From: Jatrophihabitans_A sp035248685
GTDB lineage: Bacteria > Actinomycetota > Actinomycetes > Mycobacteriales > Jatrophihabitantaceae
Direction of reading: 5' to 3'
Assembly (NCBI GenBank): GCA_035248685.1
Contig: DATFHF010000036.1
Location: 1 to 64,000 of the forward strand
Length of the DNA: 64,000 nucleotides
A program made the translations under genes and the position numbers. The notes under the pieces were generated by a model. That model searched no databases. It was given only the letters and a program-made list of their open reading frames with translations, and was not told where the DNA came from. Below are positions 8,864 through 17,525 of this stretch, one piece after another; the first letter of the stretch is position 1; the number at the start of each line of letters is the position of its first letter.

Positions 8864-9155
8864 CGCTCTAATCCCCAAACCCGGATCCTCTCCGTGAAAG
8901 TCCCGATGCGGTCCAGGAACAGGAGGTGAGGTTTCCAATGCGCAACTACCAGTGGAACTGACCCAGTGATGCGTTGATGAGATACAGACAGTACATAACC
9001 AACTGCACATTGTCATCCGACGAGCTCCACTTTTCGGGGATGGTCGGCAGAGCGCATACGATGGCCCTGCCGACCACCCATATGTAACGTTCGTCCGATC
9101 TGTGGGAGGCTTCCCTTACGGCGGAAGGGATAGCGGCTTCTTACAACAACGCGGC

Positions 9156-10112
9156 TCAGAAGCCGGCCAACGCGCTCAGCCGGGCAGTGGCCGCCGGATC
9201 GACGGGCAGCGGTTGTCCGTCCAGGCTGCGGAGCTGTGCGATACCGCGGCCGCTGGATACCAGCCAGGCCCCGTCGGCGGATTGCAGGTCAGCGAGGGTG
9301 CCCAGGCAGTGCTCGGTGTGAAAGCCGTCGTGCTCTGCCGCTCGGAACAACGCCTGCTGAGTGATCGAGGCGAGCACGCCGGTCCCGTCCCAGCTGGTGG
9401 TGTGCAGCAACCGGCCGGTCAGCCAGACCAGGGTGGCGGTCGGCGCCTCGAGCAGGTAGCCGTCGGTGCTGGTGAACACCACGTCCTGCGCGCCCCGGCG
9501 CAGCGCCTCCCGAGTGGCGGCGACATTGACGGCGTAGGACAGGGTTTTGATGCCGCCCAGCAGCCACCGGGCATCGGCGAAGGACTGTGAGCTGTATCCA
9601 CGGCACAGCGTGATCGCGTCGACGCCGTCCCGGCGCTGGCGCAGGGTTTCCGGCGACATCGAGGTGAGCGTGACCAGGCCGGTGATCGGGCCGCCCGGCC
9701 GGGATTCCCGACCTCGACTGAGCATCAGCTTCAGGATGGCCTCGCCCTGGTACCGCCAGGAGGCCAGCACCTCGTCGATCAGGTCGCACCAGGCCACCCG
9801 GTCGATCGGCGGCAGGTCCAGGCCGGCGCACGAGACGTCGAAGCGGTCCAGGTGTTCGGGCAGGTGGTCCACCCGATGAACGCCGGCCGGATCCGTGCGT
9901 ACCCTGGTGGCCTCGAAGCACCCGTCGCCCCGGGTCAGGCCGAGATCGTCCGGATGCAGCGCCGGGATGCTCGGATCGATCAGTCCGGTTCCCAACAGCC
10001 CGACCGCCCGGGCCTTCGGCTCGGAGTGGGTGGTGGCCATAGGTTCGGTCTGGCCGGCGGTCGTGGACTCGGCTTCGGGCTCGGCTTTGGGCTCGGTGGG
10101 GCCTGCGTACAT
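9156..10112 (-). CDS. pabC: Class IV aminotransferase, aminodeoxychorismate-lyase-like
   Basis: About 318 residues, fold type IV PLP enzyme. Visible motifs are LTRGDGCFEATRV (substrate-side strand), GGIKTLSYAVNV with the Schiff-base Lys, and EAPTATLVWL in the place of the usual E-x-xxxN glutamate loop. Closest in feel to 4-amino-4-deoxychorismate lyase, which makes p-aminobenzoate for folate. A branched-chain or D-amino-acid aminotransferase role is possible. An acidic, Pro/Thr-rich N-terminal stretch of about 35 residues precedes the domain, so the start could also be the ATG at 10040. It is divergent from the Fur-family gene, and the downstream neighbourhood includes the folate-binding YgfZ. 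Confidence 0.7.
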   Translation of the reverse strand: MYAGPTEPKAEPEAESTTAGQTEPMATTHSEPKARAVGLLGTGLIDPSIPALHPDDLGLTRGDGCFEATRVRTDPAGVHRVDHLPEHLDRFDVSCAGLDLPPIDRVAWCDLIDEVLASWRYQGEAILKLMLSRGRESRPGGPITGLVTLTSMSPETLRQRRDGVDAITLCRGYSSQSFADARWLLGGIKTLSYAVNVAATREALRRGAQDVVFTSTDGYLLEAPTATLVWLTGRLLHTTSWDGTGVLASITQQALFRAAEHDGFHTEHCLGTLADLQSADGAWLVSSGRGIAQLRSLDGQPLPVDPAATARLSALAGF

Positions 10113-10156
10113 CACGCCCGCAGAGCCTAGTGCGGCGACCTAGGATGGTATGCGTC

Positions 10157-10591
10157 ATGGCCCACTCCCACACCCAACCGACCGCATCGCTGGCCGAGCA
10201 ATTGCGCGCCCGCGGCATGCGGATGACCCCGCAGCGCCAGCTGGTGCTGGATGCGGTCAGCCGGCTGGAGCACGCCACCCCTGATCAGGTGTCCGAAGCG
10301 GTGCCCGAGGTGGACTTGACCACGGTGTATCGAACGTTGGAAACCCTGGAGCAGATCGGCCTGCTCGCGCATACCCATCTCGGCCACGGCGCACCGTCCT
10401 ACCGACTGGCCGATGACGATCACATCCATGTGATCTGCCATCACTGCAACGCGGTGGCCGATGCCCCGGCTGGCCTGGTCGACGAGCTGGCCCAGCGGCT
10501 GCGGTCCGACCGGGGCTTTCTGCTCGACCGTTCTCACCTGACGATCTTCGGCACCTGCGCCGACTGCCAGGCGGCGCCCCGCGATGGCTGA
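10157..10591 (+). CDS. Fur-family metalloregulator
   Basis: 144 residues. The N-terminal winged helix has RMTPQRQLVLDAV and VDLTTVYRTLETLEQIGL. The dimerisation domain has the HIHVICHHC regulatory-site segment and a second Cys pair, CADC, for the structural zinc. It could be Zur- or Fur-like; the two CxxC pairs fit either. The frame is open to 10130, but the ATG at 10157 gives the usual N-terminus. Its stop overlaps the ATG of the YgfZ gene, so the two are co-translated. Confidence 0.85.
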   Translation: MAHSHTQPTASLAEQLRARGMRMTPQRQLVLDAVSRLEHATPDQVSEAVPEVDLTTVYRTLETLEQIGLLAHTHLGHGAPSYRLADDDHIHVICHHCNAVADAPAGLVDELAQRLRSDRGFLLDRSHLTIFGTCADCQAAPRDG

Positions 10592-11657
10592 TTACCGCTC
10601 GCCGCTGCTGGATTTGCCGGGCGCGGTGGCCGCTCCGGCACCGGACCAGGCGATCGCCTGGCATTACGGCGATCCGCTCGGCGAGCAGCGCCGCGGGCTG
10701 GCTACTGCCGGCCTGCTGGACCTGAGCAACCGGGACGTGCTGGTGGTGCCCGGGCCGGATCGGCTGGAATGGCTGCACGCCATCTGCTCACAGCACGTGG
10801 CCGGGCTGGCTGACGGCGAGTCCAGCCAGGCGCTGGTGCTGTCGCCGAACGGGCATGTCGAGCAGCACTGGCAGCTGACCGAACTGGACGGCCAGGTGTG
10901 GCTGGACACCGAGCCGGGCGCCGCCGAGACGGTGCTGGCCTACCTGTTGAAGATGCGGTTCCTCAAGCGGGTGGAACCGGCGATCGTCAGCGCGGAATAC
11001 GGCGTTTTTGCTTTGTTGGGGCCGGCTGCCGCCTTTGTGTTGGCCGCAGCGGGCCTGCCGGTGCCGGTCGACCGGGCGCTCGGCTTGCCGGACGGTGGGT
11101 TCGTTCGCCGGGTCGATGACCGGTTCGACATTGTGTCCCGTCGGGACGGCCTGGCGGTGCTCGCCGAACAGTTGATCGCCGCCGGTGCGCAGCCGATGGG
11201 CAGTTGGGCAGCGGCCGCCATCCGGGTGGAGCGACGGCAACCTCGGCTGGGTCTGGATACCGATCACCGGACGCTCGCCCACGAGGCCGGCTGGATCGGC
11301 TCGGCGGTGCATTTGGATAAGGGTTGCTACCGGGGGCAGGAAACGGTGGCCCGGGTGCAGAACCTCGGCAAACCACCGCGACGACTGGTGTTATTGCAGC
11401 TGTCCGGCGACTCCGAACAACTGCCGGCATCGGGCAGCCCGGTCGAGCGGGACGGACGTCCGGTGGGTTTCGTCGGCACCGCCGTCCAGCACTACGAACT
11501 GGGCCCGATCGCGCTGGCCATCGTCAAACGCACCGTTTCGGTAGCCGATCCGCTGACCGTCGACGGGCACACCGCGACCCTGGATCCGGACGATGCCGAG
11601 CCCGAGCTGCCGACCGGTTTCGCCGGCCGGGTCGGTCGGGCGCAGACCAGCGCCTAA
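10584..11657 (+). CDS. ygfZ: Folate-binding protein YgfZ (iron-sulfur cluster maturation)
   Basis: 357 residues with GcvT-like folds and the diagnostic YgfZ motif DKGCYRGQETVARV, whose Cys is the conserved functional residue. YgfZ/IBA57 proteins use tetrahydrofolate and help maintain certain Fe-S enzymes. It overlaps the Fur-family gene by eight bases. A metalloregulator coupled to an Fe-S maintenance factor, next to a PABA-synthesis-like gene, makes a sensible iron/folate neighbourhood. No oddities in length or motif. Confidence 0.9.
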   Translation: MADYRSPLLDLPGAVAAPAPDQAIAWHYGDPLGEQRRGLATAGLLDLSNRDVLVVPGPDRLEWLHAICSQHVAGLADGESSQALVLSPNGHVEQHWQLTELDGQVWLDTEPGAAETVLAYLLKMRFLKRVEPAIVSAEYGVFALLGPAAAFVLAAAGLPVPVDRALGLPDGGFVRRVDDRFDIVSRRDGLAVLAEQLIAAGAQPMGSWAAAAIRVERRQPRLGLDTDHRTLAHEAGWIGSAVHLDKGCYRGQETVARVQNLGKPPRRLVLLQLSGDSEQLPASGSPVERDGRPVGFVGTAVQHYELGPIALAIVKRTVSVADPLTVDGHTATLDPDDAEPELPTGFAGRVGRAQTSA

Positions 11658-11734
11658 GGCGGGTCGGCGCTTCGGTGTGTTGCCGGAACCTGCGTCGATC
11701 TGTTTTGTCGGTGGCTCGCTTTATTATCGCTAGT

Positions 11735-13024
11735 ATGCTCGATTTACTCGATGAGGTGCCCGAGCCGGACTGGCTGGAGCATCCGGTGTATGCCGAGCAG
11801 GCGGCGGCTGATCGGTTGAGTTCGCTGTTGGAACTGCCGCCGGCGGCTCGTCCGACGGCTGCGCTGGCTGGGTTGGTGCCGGAGCGGCTGTCGGCCGGTG
11901 AGCGGGTCGATCTGTTGCGGTTGTTGGCCGAGCAGCGTAACTGGTTGGCCGCGGCGCAGGCGCGGGTGCTGGCCGCGATCGAGGAGTCCGATACCAGCGA
12001 GCTGGGGTTGGCGCAGGAAGAGGTGTCGCTGGCCCTCACGGTGCCGCCGCGGAGTGCGCAGAGCATGCTCAAGACCGCGCACACCCTGGTCCGGCAGCTA
12101 CCGGCCACGTTGGGTTTGCTGACCACCGGCAGGATCAGCGAGCGGCACGCCCGGGTGATCACCGAGGCCTCCTGGCAGTTACCGCTCGAGGCGGTCGCTC
12201 GGTTGGAGGCCCGGGTGACCGAGCGGGCCGGGCAGCAAACCCTCAGCCAGCTCACGCAGTCGGTGCGCCGGGCGGTCATCGCGCTGGACCCGGCCACTGC
12301 CGAAGTGCGGCACCGGCGGGCGTTGGCCGACCGGCGGGTCGGCCTGCATCCGGTGGAGGATGGCATGGTGGAGCTGCTCGGTGCGGCCGAGGGTCAGTTG
12401 ATTTACACCCGGCTCACCGCCGCGGCCACCCTGCTACCCGCCGACGATGTACGCACGATGGATCAGAAACGGGCCGACCTGCTGGTCGATGCGGTGCTGT
12501 CCGGGCTACCCGAGGGTTCCCTGCCGAGGATGCAGGGCCGCCGGCCGGCGATCCAGGTCACCGTGAGCGCCGACACCCTACTGGGCCTAAACGACCAACC
12601 GGCACACCTGACCGGGTACGGGCCGATCACCGCCCAGGCTGCCCGGCGGCTGGCCGCCGATCAGTCGGGCACCTGGCGGCGGCTGCTCACCGATCCCGAC
12701 ACCGGCCAGCTACTCGACATCGGCGAGCGAAGCTACCGACCACCCCAGCGGCTCCGCGGCTACGTCCATGCCCGCGATGACACCTGCGCGTTTCCGACCT
12801 GCAACCAACCCGGCTACCGCTGCGAATACGACCACATCATCCCGTTCGCCGATGGCGGGAGCACTTCTCGCAGTAATGGGGCGTTGGCCTGCCGCCGACA
12901 CAACAACAGCAAGAACAGGACCGGCTGGTCCTACCGGCTGAACGAGGATGATTCCGTCACCTGGACCACCACCACCAGCCACCACTACCCCGGCCGGCCA
13001 CCCCAACGGTGGGACCCGTTCTGA
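11735..13024 (+). CDS. DUF222 / HNH endonuclease (13E12-type repeat-family protein)
   Basis: About 429 residues. A helical DUF222 region (residues about 25-300) precedes a C-terminal HNH domain with two Cys that suggest a zinc site (CAFPTC), YDHIIPFADGGST as the catalytic His-bearing strand, and NGALACRRHN. These occur in many dispersed copies in actinobacterial genomes and behave like a repetitive gene family. Their biological role is not settled. The ATG at 11735 is chosen; a GTG at 11711 is in frame. The 3' end overlaps the convergent ECF S-component gene by 40 bp. Confidence 0.85.
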   Translation: MLDLLDEVPEPDWLEHPVYAEQAAADRLSSLLELPPAARPTAALAGLVPERLSAGERVDLLRLLAEQRNWLAAAQARVLAAIEESDTSELGLAQEEVSLALTVPPRSAQSMLKTAHTLVRQLPATLGLLTTGRISERHARVITEASWQLPLEAVARLEARVTERAGQQTLSQLTQSVRRAVIALDPATAEVRHRRALADRRVGLHPVEDGMVELLGAAEGQLIYTRLTAAATLLPADDVRTMDQKRADLLVDAVLSGLPEGSLPRMQGRRPAIQVTVSADTLLGLNDQPAHLTGYGPITAQAARRLAADQSGTWRRLLTDPDTGQLLDIGERSYRPPQRLRGYVHARDDTCAFPTCNQPGYRCEYDHIIPFADGGSTSRSNGALACRRHNNSKNRTGWSYRLNEDDSVTWTTTTSHHYPGRPPQRWDPF

Positions 13025-13821
13025 GCCGGCGGCACGAACCGGACCGGGGCTTGGAAGTTGGCGCGCCGGGCTGCCCGGCGGAAGGTCAGCAGGGTGGCCG
13101 GTCCGGCCAGCAGTACGCAGATGAACGTGGTCACCGCCCGGCCGGTATCCCAACCCAGCGAGGTGGCCGCGTCGAAGACCAGGTAGCGATGCCATTGCTG
13201 GCTGAACGGCAGGCCGGGCAGGTAGGCGATCGAGCTGTTCGGATCGAGCGAGAACGGCCAGAACGACAGGTTGAGCAGGAAGCCGAACAGGTAGCCGGAC
13301 AGCGCCCCGTACCCCGCCAGCAGCAGGACCTCGGCCCGTCCGCGCAACGGCGGTAGCACTCCCGCCAGCAGACCCACGAAGGCGCAACCGAACATCTGAT
13401 ACGGCAGCCAAGGCCCCACTCCGCCGGTGATCAGCGCCGATGCGAACAGCGACGTGCAGCCGAGGGTGAACCCGAAGCCGGGTCCGAACACCCGACCGGC
13501 CAACACCAGCACGAAGAACACCGTCTCGACACCGGCGGTACCGGCGCCGAGCGGGCGCAGCGCGGCAGCGACCGCCGACAGCACGCCGAGCATGGCCAGC
13601 GCCTTGGCATCAATGCCGCCACCGGCGATCTCGGCGAAAACCACCGCCAGCACCAAGATCAGCAGCACCCCGAAGATCAGCGGCGGGGCGTAGGAACTGC
13701 CGAACTTGCCCGGCGCCACCAGGAACGGCCAAAGAAACGCGATCAGTCCGATGGCCGCGGCCAGCACCAGCGCGATCCGGGCCCGCAGCAGCACCCGGAC
13801 GGCAACCCGGCCGGCGGTCAC
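12985..13821 (-). CDS. ECF transporter substrate-binding (S) component, probably for cobalamin
   Basis: 278 residues, about six to seven hydrophobic segments: FLWPFLVAP, then GVLLILVLAVVFAEI, the AALRPLGAGTAGVETVFF loop, and so on, ending in a polar tail. The architecture fits a small ECF S-component that captures a vitamin in the membrane. It is the last gene of a five-gene operon behind a cobalamin riboswitch and is coupled (ATGA) to the ATPase gene, so cobalamin or another corrinoid is the likely substrate. That assignment is from context, not from a binding motif. Confidence 0.75.
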   Translation of the reverse strand: MTAGRVAVRVLLRARIALVLAAAIGLIAFLWPFLVAPGKFGSSYAPPLIFGVLLILVLAVVFAEIAGGGIDAKALAMLGVLSAVAAALRPLGAGTAGVETVFFVLVLAGRVFGPGFGFTLGCTSLFASALITGGVGPWLPYQMFGCAFVGLLAGVLPPLRGRAEVLLLAGYGALSGYLFGFLLNLSFWPFSLDPNSSIAYLPGLPFSQQWHRYLVFDAATSLGWDTGRAVTTFICVLLAGPATLLTFRRAARRANFQAPVRFVPPAQNGSHRWGGRPG

Positions 13822-15449
13822 GGCCGTCCCGCCAACGCCTGGGCGACCTGCCCGACCGTCAGATAGGCCAGCGGCGAAAGGATCTTGGCGGTCTGCGGCG
13901 CGAAGGCCGGTGAGGCGACGATCACCTCGGCGGTAGGCCCGTCGGCGACGATCTCACCCTCGGCCAGCACTACCACCCGGTCGGCGCACTCGGCGACGAA
14001 CTCCACATCGTGGGTGGCGATCACGATGCTGTGCCGCTGCGCGGCCAACTCATGAACGATCCGGCTCAGGCCACGCTTGGCCCGGTAGTCCAGGCCGCGG
14101 GTCGGTTCGTCCAGCAGCACGATCCGGGGCGCCGCCGACAGCTGGATCGCGAGCACCAACGCCAGCTTCTGGCCCTCGGACAGGTCACGCGGATGGCTGC
14201 CATCCTCGATACCTGGCGCCAACCGATCCAGGATCCGACGGGTATCACCGGCGCTGCCCGATTGCCGATCCGACTGCGCCAGTTCGCCGGCCACTGTGTC
14301 GAGGTAGAGCAGGTCGGTGGGCGTCTGCGGAACCAGGCCGACCAGCCGTCGGGCGGCAGCCGCCGACAGCCGAGCCGGATCGTCCTCGCCGGACGAGCCA
14401 GATGAGCCAGCCACCCGGACGCTGCCCGCCTGCCGTGCTCCGGAACCCTGCAGCGCCCAGAGCAGTGAGGACTTGCCGGAGCCGTTACGTCCCATCAGCG
14501 CGGTGATCTCACCGGCCCGGAGGTCCAGGTCCAGCGCTCGCACGGCCACCACCGCGCCATGCCGAACGGTCACCCCCCGCGCGGTCAGGGCGATCGGGTT
14601 TTCCTTGACAACAGAAGGGGATTCGCCAGGCAGTGCCAGATCGAGTCGGTCCCGCAACGGACCGACCAGCCGGCGCGCATCCCGGACCGACAGCGGCAAC
14701 GGTTGCCAGCCGGCCAGCCGGCCGAGTTCCACCACCGGCGGCGCGACGTCGGAGCCGGCCAGCACCTCGGCGGCCGGACCGCTGTCGACCGAACCGTCAC
14801 CGGCCAGGTGCAACACCCGATCGGCGTACTGCACCACCCGTTCTAGCCGGTGCTCGGCTAGCACGACCGTGATTCCCAGGTCGTGCACCAGCCGGGTGAT
14901 GGTGGCCAGCACCTCCTCGGCGGCGGTCGGATCCAGCGCTGAGGTCGGCTCGTCCAGCACCAGCACCCGGGGATGGGCGGTAAGCACTGAGCCGATCGCG
15001 ACTCGCTGCTGCTGGCCGCCGGACAACTCGTGCAGCGCCCGGTGCCGCAGCTCGGCCAGTCCCAGCAGGTCAAGGGTTTCTTCAACCCGTTTGCGCATCA
15101 CCGTCGGCGGCACCGCCAATTGCTCCATGCCGTAGGCCAATTCCTCCTCGACGGTGTCGGTGACGAAGCCGGCCAGCGGATCCTGTCCGACCACCCCGAC
15201 CAAGTCGGCCAGCTCGCGCGGCGGGTACTCGGCGGTGTCTCGGCCGGCTACGGTGACCCGGCCGGCCAGCGTGCCGCCGGTGAAGTGCGGCACCAACCCG
15301 TTGATCGTCCCGAGCAGCGACGACTTGCCGGTGCCGGTGGCTCCCACCACCAGGCACAGCTCACCCTCGGCGATGTGCAGGTTCACCTCGCGCAGCACCG
15401 GCTCGGCAGCGTCGGAGTAGCTGAGGCTCACCCGGTCGAACCGGATCAT
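13818..15449 (-). CDS. ECF transporter ATPase, two ABC domains fused
   Basis: 543 residues with two complete ABC ATPase units in one chain. Unit 1: Walker A GATGTGKSS at about residue 36, signature LSGGQQQRVA, Walker B RVLVLDEPTSALD. Unit 2: Walker A GRNGSGKSS, a signature weakened to LSEGQKLAL, Walker B RIVLLDEPTRGLD. This replaces the separate EcfA and EcfA' subunits and powers vitamin uptake with the T and S proteins. The frame is open far upstream through the T gene, but the ATG at 15449 overlaps the T stop (ATGA) and begins the normal ABC N-terminus. Confidence 0.9.
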   Translation of the reverse strand: MIRFDRVSLSYSDAAEPVLREVNLHIAEGELCLVVGATGTGKSSLLGTINGLVPHFTGGTLAGRVTVAGRDTAEYPPRELADLVGVVGQDPLAGFVTDTVEEELAYGMEQLAVPPTVMRKRVEETLDLLGLAELRHRALHELSGGQQQRVAIGSVLTAHPRVLVLDEPTSALDPTAAEEVLATITRLVHDLGITVVLAEHRLERVVQYADRVLHLAGDGSVDSGPAAEVLAGSDVAPPVVELGRLAGWQPLPLSVRDARRLVGPLRDRLDLALPGESPSVVKENPIALTARGVTVRHGAVVAVRALDLDLRAGEITALMGRNGSGKSSLLWALQGSGARQAGSVRVAGSSGSSGEDDPARLSAAAARRLVGLVPQTPTDLLYLDTVAGELAQSDRQSGSAGDTRRILDRLAPGIEDGSHPRDLSEGQKLALVLAIQLSAAPRIVLLDEPTRGLDYRAKRGLSRIVHELAAQRHSIVIATHDVEFVAECADRVVVLAEGEIVADGPTAEVIVASPAFAPQTAKILSPLAYLTVGQVAQALAGRP

Positions 15450-16591
15450 CGGTTCACCGCCTGCGGCCGCCCCGACGCCACCGGTGGCGCGATCGGACCG
15501 GCCAGCGCGGCCAGCAGCGGCGCCAGCGCCGGCAGCACCGGCAACGGTGGCCAGCCCAGCGGACTCACCGCCGGGTTCAGTTCGGCCGGATCCAGCCGAC
15601 CGGCAACCAGCACCAGGCCGGCGGCGATGATGCCGCAGCCGGCCACCAGCCACTCCGGCAACCGCCACGGATCCGGTCGGTAGCTGGTGCGGCGGGTCCG
15701 GCGGCTGCCCAGCGCCAGGCCACCGCAGCACAGCAGCGAACCACCGACCAATGCCGGGACGCCGAGGGCTCGCGGTGCGGTGGCGTCCAGCAGCCCGTAC
15801 CCACCGGCGCACAAGCCGAGCAGTCCGAGCAGCAGCACGCCGCCGGTCAGCCGACGCGACGCCGGGCTGGTGCGGCCATGCCGGCCGTAGCCGCGGGAAT
15901 CCATCGCTGCCGCCAACCGGATCGAGCGTTCCAGGGCGTCCTCCAGCACCGGAACGGCGATGCCGCGCAGCGCACCCAGCCCGCTGGTCCTCCCGGCCCG
16001 CAATCGCCGAGCCCGGCGCACCCGCTGGACGCTTTCCACCAGCTGCGGAGCGACGCTGATTGACACGGTGACCGCTACCCCGAGCTCGTACAGCGCGCCG
16101 GGCAGCACCCGCAGCGCGCGCTTCGGGTTGGCCAGGGTGTTCGCCGCACCGATGCAACACAGCAGGCAGGCCAGCCGCAGGCCGTCCAGGGCCGCGGCCA
16201 GGCCGGCCTCCAGCGAGACCGGGCCGCCGAACCGGACCCCGGCGTACCAGCGCGGCGCCTGCACCTGGGGCAACGTGAACAGCACATGGTCGCCGGCCGC
16301 GATGCCGCTGGTGAACACCGAGCGGAACAGCACCCGGATCAGCACCACGGTCAGCGCGAACCACAGGTAGTAGCGAAAGCCTCGAGCCCAGGGCGCGTCG
16401 GTGCGCCGTAGCGTCACCACCACACCGAGCACCGCCAGCAAGAGCAGTAACAGCAGCGGATTCGTGGTGCGGCTCGCCGCCACCGCCAACCCGCCGGCCC
16501 ACAGCCACCAGGCCATCGGGTGCAGCTGCCGAGGCAGCCGGCGACCGGCCCAAGCCTGGGCCGGCGCCACTCGCGGGACGGTCAGCGTCAT
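15446..16591 (-). CDS. ECF transporter transmembrane (T) component, CbiQ/EcfT-like
   Basis: 381 residues with hydrophobic segments in the N-terminal half, then coupling helices with the two Ala-Arg-Gly-like motifs expected in EcfT (around DSRGYGRHGRTS and RRARRLRAGR), then further TMs. It transmits ATPase motion to the S-component. It begins eight bases after the second surface-protein gene and is coupled to the ATPase by ATGA. Confidence 0.8.
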   Translation of the reverse strand: MTLTVPRVAPAQAWAGRRLPRQLHPMAWWLWAGGLAVAASRTTNPLLLLLLLAVLGVVVTLRRTDAPWARGFRYYLWFALTVVLIRVLFRSVFTSGIAAGDHVLFTLPQVQAPRWYAGVRFGGPVSLEAGLAAALDGLRLACLLCCIGAANTLANPKRALRVLPGALYELGVAVTVSISVAPQLVESVQRVRRARRLRAGRTSGLGALRGIAVPVLEDALERSIRLAAAMDSRGYGRHGRTSPASRRLTGGVLLLGLLGLCAGGYGLLDATAPRALGVPALVGGSLLCCGGLALGSRRTRRTSYRPDPWRLPEWLVAGCGIIAAGLVLVAGRLDPAELNPAVSPLGWPPLPVLPALAPLLAALAGPIAPPVASGRPQAVNR

Positions 16592-16598
16592 GGCTGGC

Positions 16599-17525
16599 TC
16601 AGCGTGCCTGCCGCCGACGCCGGCCGACCACCACCGCGATCGCGGCGAGCATCAGCACCAGGGCAGCCGCGACCAGGCCGGGCACCGCCGAGCCGGACGA
16701 GTGCCGGACGGCCGCCGCCGGCTCCGCGTCCACGATCGCCGGAACGGTCGAACTCGCAGTCGCGGCCGGGGTTTGGCTGCCGACTGAAGGACGAATGCCT
16801 GACCCGGACGATCCATGACCGCCATGGTTGAGGGTCGCCTCGGCGGCGGTCGAGTCAGCCGGCCCCTTCGGACCGGACGTCCCGGCCGGACCGGACGTCC
16901 CGGTGCTCGGGTGGCTGCTTATCGGAGCGGACGAACCGCCGGCTGGCGGAGCGCTGGTGTGCGGGGTGGGCGCGGAGCTTGGGCTGCCCGCCGAGCTGTT
17001 GTGTGCCCGCACCGCATCAGGTGAGAAGGTCGGGCTGCTGCCCGAGCGGCCGAACGTCCAAAGGTCGACGCTGCCGGGCTTGGGGTGGTAGTTCGCCGCG
17101 CCGTCCTCGCTGTAGGTCCAGCTGCTCTGGCCGGGGTCGGCGTGCCAGTAGGACCAGCAGGCCGAGGACGGCGGCGTGCGAAGGCAGGCGTCCTGGGCCG
17201 GGGACGGAAAGCCCGCCCCGCCCTGGTAGCCGGTAAAGCTGATCCGGCAGACGAAGCCCTGGCCGTCGGTTCGGTCACCGGTGCTGCGCCAACCACCCTG
17301 GTTGAGCAGGTCGTATCCGGTGGTCGGGGTGCTGCCGCAGGCGCGCAGCACCGGACCGCCCCAGTGTCCGAAGTCGACGGCCAGCACCACACCGGAGCTG
17401 GTGGTGCACTGGCTGATCGGCAGCGCGGTGGCCGCCGCCGGCTGGGCGCCGAACGACGCGGCGGCCAGCAAGGTTGCGCTGGCGAACAGAACAGCGGCAG
17501 CCGATCTGCGCAGTGCGGTCATCAA
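16599..17525 (-). CDS. Surface-anchored protein, putative corrinoid-capture partner
   Basis: 308 residues: signal peptide (1 to about 33), a globular Cys-containing domain (about 34-160) with FVCRISFTGYQGG, CLRTPP, CWSYWHAD and a final SVDLWTFG strand, then a long Ser/Thr/Pro/Gly-rich stalk (about 165-270), a C-terminal hydrophobic helix and RRRRQAR. It is therefore tethered outside the cell. No LPXTG-type sorting motif is visible. Being coupled (ATGA) to the transcobalamin-like gene and followed by the ECF genes, it may be the second half of a ligand-binding pair. That is inference. Confidence 0.65.
   Translation of the reverse strand: MMTALRRSAAAVLFASATLLAAASFGAQPAAATALPISQCTTSSGVVLAVDFGHWGGPVLRACGSTPTTGYDLLNQGGWRSTGDRTDGQGFVCRISFTGYQGGAGFPSPAQDACLRTPPSSACWSYWHADPGQSSWTYSEDGAANYHPKPGSVDLWTFGRSGSSPTFSPDAVRAHNSSAGSPSSAPTPHTSAPPAGGSSAPISSHPSTGTSGPAGTSGPKGPADSTAAEATLNHGGHGSSGSGIRPSVGSQTPAATASSTVPAIVDAEPAAAVRHSSGSAVPGLVAAALVLMLAAIAVVVGRRRRQAR

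Noticed and set aside
8864..9016. N-terminal extension of the GGDEF-like membrane protein
   Set aside because: Cys/Ser/His-rich residues with no membrane or signal character; probably non-coding.
16870..16910. Short direct repeat GGACGT-CCCGG-like in the minus-strand gene
   Set aside because: It encodes repeated GTSGP in a low-complexity stalk and needs no separate explanation.
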